This document shows positions 59,002 through 64,000 of a stretch of 64,000 nt of DNA, piece after piece. Position 1 is the stretch's first letter, and each line of letters begins with the position of its first letter. Made by a program: the position numbers and the translations under genes. The DNA is from Armillaria gallica (taxonomy: Eukaryota; Basidiomycota; Agaricomycetes; Agaricales; Physalacriaceae). The notes under the pieces are model-generated. The model was not told the origin of the DNA and did no database searches. It saw only the letters and a program-made list of their open reading frames with translations. The stretch spans positions 2,232,001-2,296,000 of the forward strand of contig JBANDB010000004.1 in the NCBI GenBank assembly GCA_037576215.1, read 5' to 3'.

Positions 59002-59611
59002 CTATGACCGTAAACATGCTACGGCCAATGAGGCTTCGGCGATAGCGAATTTAGATTTAAGATCGTGCTCTTCTTTCTTTGCCTGCGGCGCCAGCAAGAT
59101 CGGGAAGCAACCTCGTGCAAGTTGATCTTGATCTTCATACATAAGGTAACGAAGTCGGACGTGATATGTGGGATGCGGTCCATGTACATCGATGCACTGC
59201 TCGATACATACTTTGTCCTGTATCACACACTATATTGAACAGCCTTTGGTCAAAATGAGAGCGGTTCCTTGAACACCTCTATTTGACCCGTCTGTTGTAT
59301 AATTTTTCACCTGGAGTTTCCACAGAGAGAGCGAGGAAGGAATACGTCTCCGTGTCCTGGATTATGACAAGGTGGCAAACAGCATAACGGATGCTGTCTA
59401 CTGAGACAGAAAAGGGCTGCGCAGTCCATGGGTGTTCTTCCGCGCGACCTATCTTGCGGCCAGTAATATAATAGTTATTGTATCGCCTGTCCGCCAGATT
59501 TTGTCCGTGATTATCGCAAGCTAATAGTAAAAAGCGCTTTGTTCTGTCAGGCACCGCTACGCTTTGTGGCAGTTTCAGAGGGTCATATTCATAATAAGCC
59601 GTGTGCTGCAT
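59002..59611 (-). CDS. Hypothetical protein
   Basis: A minus-strand frame from the ATG at 59611 (MQHTAYYEYDPLKLPQSVAV) reads 108 protein-like residues; joined through a possible 58-nt intron (59287-59230, with a weak GTCAAA donor) to 59229-59002 it would make 183 residues ending SLAVACLRS. The second part (DVHGPHPTYHVRLRYLMYED) is also coherent. Without the splice the first frame alone ends after 110 residues. No domain recognised. Confidence 0.3.
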
Positions 59612-61984
59612 TCTTCATTGCTGACTTTCTCCATCGTAGTCATACCAGCCTCCTAGGTCGTTTGTCGACACCGACAAGATTTGTTTCCGGGGACCCAATC
59701 TTGAAGCTTGACACGCGAAGTCGCTGATGGCGTTTATATTTTATAGCACCTGCATCGACGGCGCTTTGAGACTGTACTCAGACATTCAGACCAACAGGTG
59801 TCCTGAGATACTAGGTGCCACTGTTAATCCCAAGGCAAAAAAAAGTCCTCTAATGGGAAACTTTGGTTTCACGTCCCCATCGTTTACTCTGAGATTTAAG
59901 CATAGCAAGGAGAAGCGACTCATCGCCATTACAGTGTATCCGCCAGGTAGCACAGATAGTTCACGTCTTCTTATACCCTAAGAGATAAGTCGTAGGAAAC
60001 AGGCTACAGGATTGAAGGCTGAAGCACCTATTAAATCAACACGACCCTCAACATTTCGCTAACAAACACCATCTACTCGCCATCGCAGACCCGGAGCTCC
60101 CAGCATCCGATAACTTATGCGACTGCCAACCGTGTCGCATGACGAAGGCGTAGAAAATTTAGCCTGGGACCCGGGGCGGGGGTTTCGCTGCAGAAATTGG
60201 AACTCCGATATATGCCGAACTTCAATCCGAGGGCTGCCACCAAGGGGTTGGCGGACCGTTGTTCCGGCACATCGGGTCGGTCGGTCGGTCGACCTCGCGA
60301 CACCTAAAAAAGTTTTTGGGCCTCACCTGCTCCAACTGAAAAATATAACCATCTGAGCATTATGACGTGTTTCATAGCATATATTCTATCTGTTTACTAT
60401 CTTTCTAACAAGGATTCACCAGATATTTCGGTGAACAAGGACAGAACTTCAAAAAAGAAACATTTGCCGGTGTTACCGCTTGCCCTGGCATAGATCAAAC
60501 ATGGTCCACGGTGCTCCAGCGAGCAGTCTAAATCAAGAAAGCTAATATAATGCATTAAAGTATCATCAGGTCATGCCAAACCCGCAACTTACAAGTTCAA
60601 AAGCGGGTTGACTCAAGGGTCTTTGAAAGGCAGCTCTCTTCCGAGAGCGGCCCACACTGAAGGAGACTCATGAACACACAGAAACGAATGGGAACAAACT
60701 CCGATTGGGTGTGTCTACGGTACGTAAGGGAAGAACAAGGGGTGAAAGAGGTGAAAGGAGACAGGGCAACATATGGGGGAGATGATGGGGGAAAGGAAGG
60801 AAGAAGTATATACACGTACCTACGTGTATATATAGGAAGAAGAAGCGCCACAATGTCTACAGTCCCAAGCAATGGGGCAAGCAGGCTATGGGGCACGGTG
60901 GGTGAGATATAGTGCCGTGGGATTCGGTTGGGGTAGCGGTCCGAGATCCACGATCGGAGATCAGTATGCGTCAGTCTATGTTGTTACCTTGCTTGCCAAG
61001 GTCTCTCCAGGTCCATTTCCTGCGCTTATTCAGCCGTCAAGATCACGTGCAGCTAATCCTAACCATATGACCGCTACTGCCCGTACACCCAAGCATCCAG
61101 CGCCCCAGGATCCCTATTCCGACCACCTGCAACCCTTCAAACATCCCATGATCATGCCCAACATGCCCCACACCGCAATCGGCATCAATGGCATTGGTGT
61201 GATGATTTCGCAACTGCCAAGGACCTCCGGAACGACTACAAACGAACCTCAGCGACAGTGGTAGCGACCAGGACGACCGCGTCGATGGAAGGATAGATGA
61301 GGAGGGTGATGATAGTAAGGCATGGTAGAGGGTGGGTTGGCTACTGCAATGGAGAGGAGGTGGCTGGGATGGGTATTGGGACTGAGGGCGGGATGGTGAT
61401 CGAGCCGCGGATATCAACGACGACGGTGAACGACACGACTACCCTCATATGTCGTGTTCGTCTTGTCAGTGGGGAGTCAGAAATCGAAGCCGTTTGTAAT
61501 CCACTCAATGGATGTATCGATGAATGTCTGGGATACTTGTGCTTCTATGTGAGAAATTACTTGTCTTGTCTTTGCTTCGTATCTTTCGTTTCATCATTGA
61601 TAATGGTCTCTCATTGCGGAACATAGAGGATTCTTCGTGCTCACCAGAAATCGACAGAGATGCTATGCCCAATCACTTGTGGTACAGTACAAGGGGCAAC
61701 CCTTCTCCATCTCCTCCCGTGATCATTCCCTCGAATCGGAACTATGGACCGCCAACCCTCCGAGCCCTTCTTTGGATCGAGTCGGCAGATGTCAGGCCTA
61801 GTATCATTCGGATCCCGTTCATATTTCCTCCGATTGCTGTAGACTGTAGTCGGCACAAATCCAATCTTCGTACTCCTTGCTACCATCCCAAAGTTCAACC
61901 ACATCGAAGCCTCGAAGCAGCCTCGCGCTCTCGTTCTTTGCTTTGACAGAACTGCCGGTGAATACGAGAAGGACTTTTGCCTCA
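59612..61984. other. No gene supported
   Basis: Contains a short GGTC tandem run (about 60270-60290) whose context (GGTCGGTCGGTCG followed within 20-25 bases by a poly-A/T stretch and TTTTTGG) recurs at 62900-62940. A low-complexity G/A-rich tract spans 60720-60845. Minus- and plus-strand frames at 61640-61985 are both open but mirror each other and cannot both be real. Confidence 0.3.
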
Positions 61985-62597
61985 ATGCGCTTCAACGCCG
62001 TGCACTTTCTGACGGCTGACTTCAATCATAAAGATTTAACAGGTACTCCTGTCACAACGACCACTCCCAATCCCCCAATAGACTTGACTTTCACTATCAT
62101 CTCAGAATGTCAATCCTCATTACCTATGACTCTGCTGTCACTTAATGTCAGTGATGACAGAAACGAAAGCTATCAGTGAGAATTTTTGAATGGTTGCGAG
62201 AATCAGTTGCTCACAGTACTGTCTTAGCTTTACACCGGGTCATCTCCCATCAAATTGCAGATTGCAAGCCGTTACCGTATTGTCAACGTACAATACTACA
62301 ATGTGAGGTTCTATCCAATTGACAGGGCTTAGTTGGAGACTGATCTCTAGGTGCCTGCCGAAGTTTAAGGCTATGGATTTTTCCCAGAAGCTCCGAGTCA
62401 AGGCTCTTATGTGGCAACCGCATTGCAGTATCGCGCCGGTGATGATTCCTTGCCGAAGCACTGAAAGTGGCTACTGTCTCGACAGCAGTGAATGGCTGCA
62501 ACTTCCCATTCAGATGACTCCAGGTCCTGCTGTCATGGTTGCCATCGAATTGGTTTCCCCTCCAGAGGATCTTAACACAGACGAAGACGAAGGGTGA
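61985..62597 (+). CDS. Hypothetical protein, three exons
   Basis: Exons 61985-62175, 62228-62302 and 62351-62597, with introns of 52 and 48 nt (GTGAGA...TTAG and GTGAGG...CTAG), join in frame into 170 residues: MRFNAVHFLTADFNHKD, a Thr/Pro-rich stretch (TGTPVTTTTPNPP), DLTFTIISECQSSLPM, FTPGHLPSNCRLQAVTV, FSQKLRVKALMWQPHCSI and an acidic end. Alternating hydrophobic stretches suggest a beta-rich fold. The frame is open upstream of the chosen ATG, so the start may lie further 5'. Family not recognised; the two splice joints that both keep the frame are the main support. Confidence 0.45.
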
Positions 62598-63569
62598 AGC
62601 ATAAACCAGCTGAGTCCATCCTGCTTAAGGCCAAGAAGAGTCGGGTATAAAGAGCTTCATCCTTGATCATAGATGTTGTATATTGGATAAATGTAAATGT
62701 CGGTATGAAAAATGGATAGCAAAAATGGGTAGCAAACGTTGTTAGTTCTGTTGGAATGCTAGACTGCCAAAGCAAGGTCTGAGTCGTCGACCGACGACCG
62801 CTAGTAAGCATCGGCTTACAGTCTTGCAAGAATCAAGGGTACGATGTCGTCATATAGATCATGTGATATGTCTAACTTTGAAATATTATTCTCACGGAGG
62901 TCGGTCGGTCGAGCCAGTGAGGGCTAAAATATTTTTTGGACCCGATGTCATGTATTTAAAATGTGCAAACCCCTTGGCTGCCACAGAGACTAAGTACCTT
63001 TCATGTTTCTTGTGTTATCTACAGACTACCTCGTTCTGTGAGCCCTACAGTGAGAAGTGCGCCCCAAATGTTATCTGATGATTTTCGACCTTTTGTTCTT
63101 TCGATTTATCTAACTGAGTGTCCCATGTCAAACAAGAGTTGGGTACGTGCGCGGACCCTTTGTAAGTTTTACCTTAGAATTCAATAGCGACAAGCAACGC
63201 TCCCTTTATAGCCTCTAGCAATAGTTGTCTTTCACAAATAATAGAGCCAAATACGGTCACCGCGATGCACTCCATCTGATTCCTCCTACCACACCAGCGT
63301 TGTGCACCAATCAGCTATTGGTGCGCAAAAATTGACGTATATTTCATTGTCACCGGTACTTGTTAGTCTGTTTTATCCCAATGACTGTCCCCCAATTTTG
63401 GCAAGAAAAGTTTTGAGGCTGTGTTAGCTCGGCATTTGCTCGGCAACTGTACAGTACACCGGCCATTGCCGGCCATCCTTTTGTGAGCGTGTGCGTACAT
63501 TAATAATTAACGCGTCAAACCACCTCTCCGGGGAGTACAGTTCCGCTTGATGGGACGAGGCTATTGATG
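62598..63569. other. No gene supported
   Basis: Intergenic. The first 200 bases are the likely 3' flank of the preceding gene. 62900-62940 carries the GGTC-run context also seen near 60270. Nothing else is recognised. Confidence 0.3.
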
Positions 63570-64000
63570 TTATTTAACATCGGCTACCTTGGATTCTGCG
63601 GTTTGGCTCGCGGTCCTGATGCTTTGGTGTCGTACCCACGGTCTCCGGTATTGTTCATTCAATTCCAGCCGTATCATCACGTCGCCGCGTATTCTGCTCC
63701 CTAGCTTGTAGATCCACGCGCGGCTCCTAACGGCATTGACGCACATTGGACCAATGATGATCCGAATGGTAACGCCTCGAGTCCTTGAACAGATATCATT
63801 CACAACATAGAGCATATGCACATATCAATGGTTCCTCTGCCACGCCGTGCGTTCTCTAGGAAGTAATGTGCGGTACCGAAGACTCTGCGAGGACGACGTA
63901 TTCAAATGATTATTTTTACTGCTCGCCCTTCAATTAACTCCACGGTTCACACGCCAATGTTGTGGCATCAAGTCGTGTAGCTCCGACTTGCGTCTCCTTC
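63570..64000. repeat. Repeat, inverted relative to 46800-47290
   Basis: See the partner. In this copy the frames that look like a signal peptide and a Cys-rich domain on the other copy are interrupted by stops and shifts, so it is the more decayed one. The window ends inside it. Confidence 0.7.

Noticed and set aside
61524..61985. Open frames on both strands over the same bases
   Set aside because: They mirror each other; only the plus-strand exon chain starting at 61985 has splice sites that keep a frame over three exons.
1..64000. Search for transposase, reverse transcriptase, long terminal repeats, CRISPR arrays and telomeric repeats
   Set aside because: None could be recognised by eye; the dispersed repeats look like decayed gene pieces rather than elements with their own coding regions.

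Overview
The window looks like nuclear DNA of a mushroom-forming basidiomycete (Agaricomycetes). The genes that can be rebuilt carry many short GT-AG introns of about 47-63 nt and very small exons, and the recognisable families are typical of that group: a secreted fungalysin (M36) protease, an aryl-alcohol-dehydrogenase-type aldo/keto reductase, a DUF6534 seven-helix membrane protein and a HET-domain protein. I saw no rRNA, tRNA, CRISPR array or recognisable transposase. All exon models were assembled by hand from reading frames and splice signals.

Layout: 1-2.4 kb is a degenerate repeat (copy 1 of a module seen again at 33.9-35.4 kb and inverted at about 19.9-20.2 kb). An aldo/keto reductase gene (+, 2500-3871) faces the fungalysin gene (-, 8176-5876), with a broken hydrolase-like exon between them. 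From 9.0 to 17.3 kb two nearly identical two-gene units of unknown function (minus strand) flank a Rit1-like pseudogene (12.5-13.1 kb) and an intact DUF6534 gene (+, 14136-15515). From 17.4 to 20.8 kb only dispersed repeat fragments are seen.

The dominant feature is an approximately 11-kb block, 20.9-31.95 kb, that recurs in the same order and orientation at 48.0-58.95 kb, strongly diverged. Each block carries three genes of one family of three-finger C2H2/C2HC proteins in the order minus, minus, plus, with a small membrane-protein-like gene between the first two. A seventh family member lies between the blocks (43.9-44.4 kb). Four members have fully intact reading frames here (B, C, D, G), two appear intact but have less certain 5' ends (A, E), and one (F) is a pseudogene.

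Between the two blocks (32-48 kb) lie an inverted 5' fragment of the reductase gene, the second copy of the 5'-end repeat, an intact single-exon HET-domain gene (38353-40071), further dispersed and tandem repeats, and two conspicuous DNA hairpins. From 59 to 64 kb there are two weakly supported hypothetical genes and an inverted copy of a repeat from 46.8-47.3 kb. Overall this is a gene-poor, duplication-rich accessory region: old repeated gene pieces surround a few intact enzyme, receptor-like, allorecognition-type and zinc-finger genes. No single pathway links the genes.
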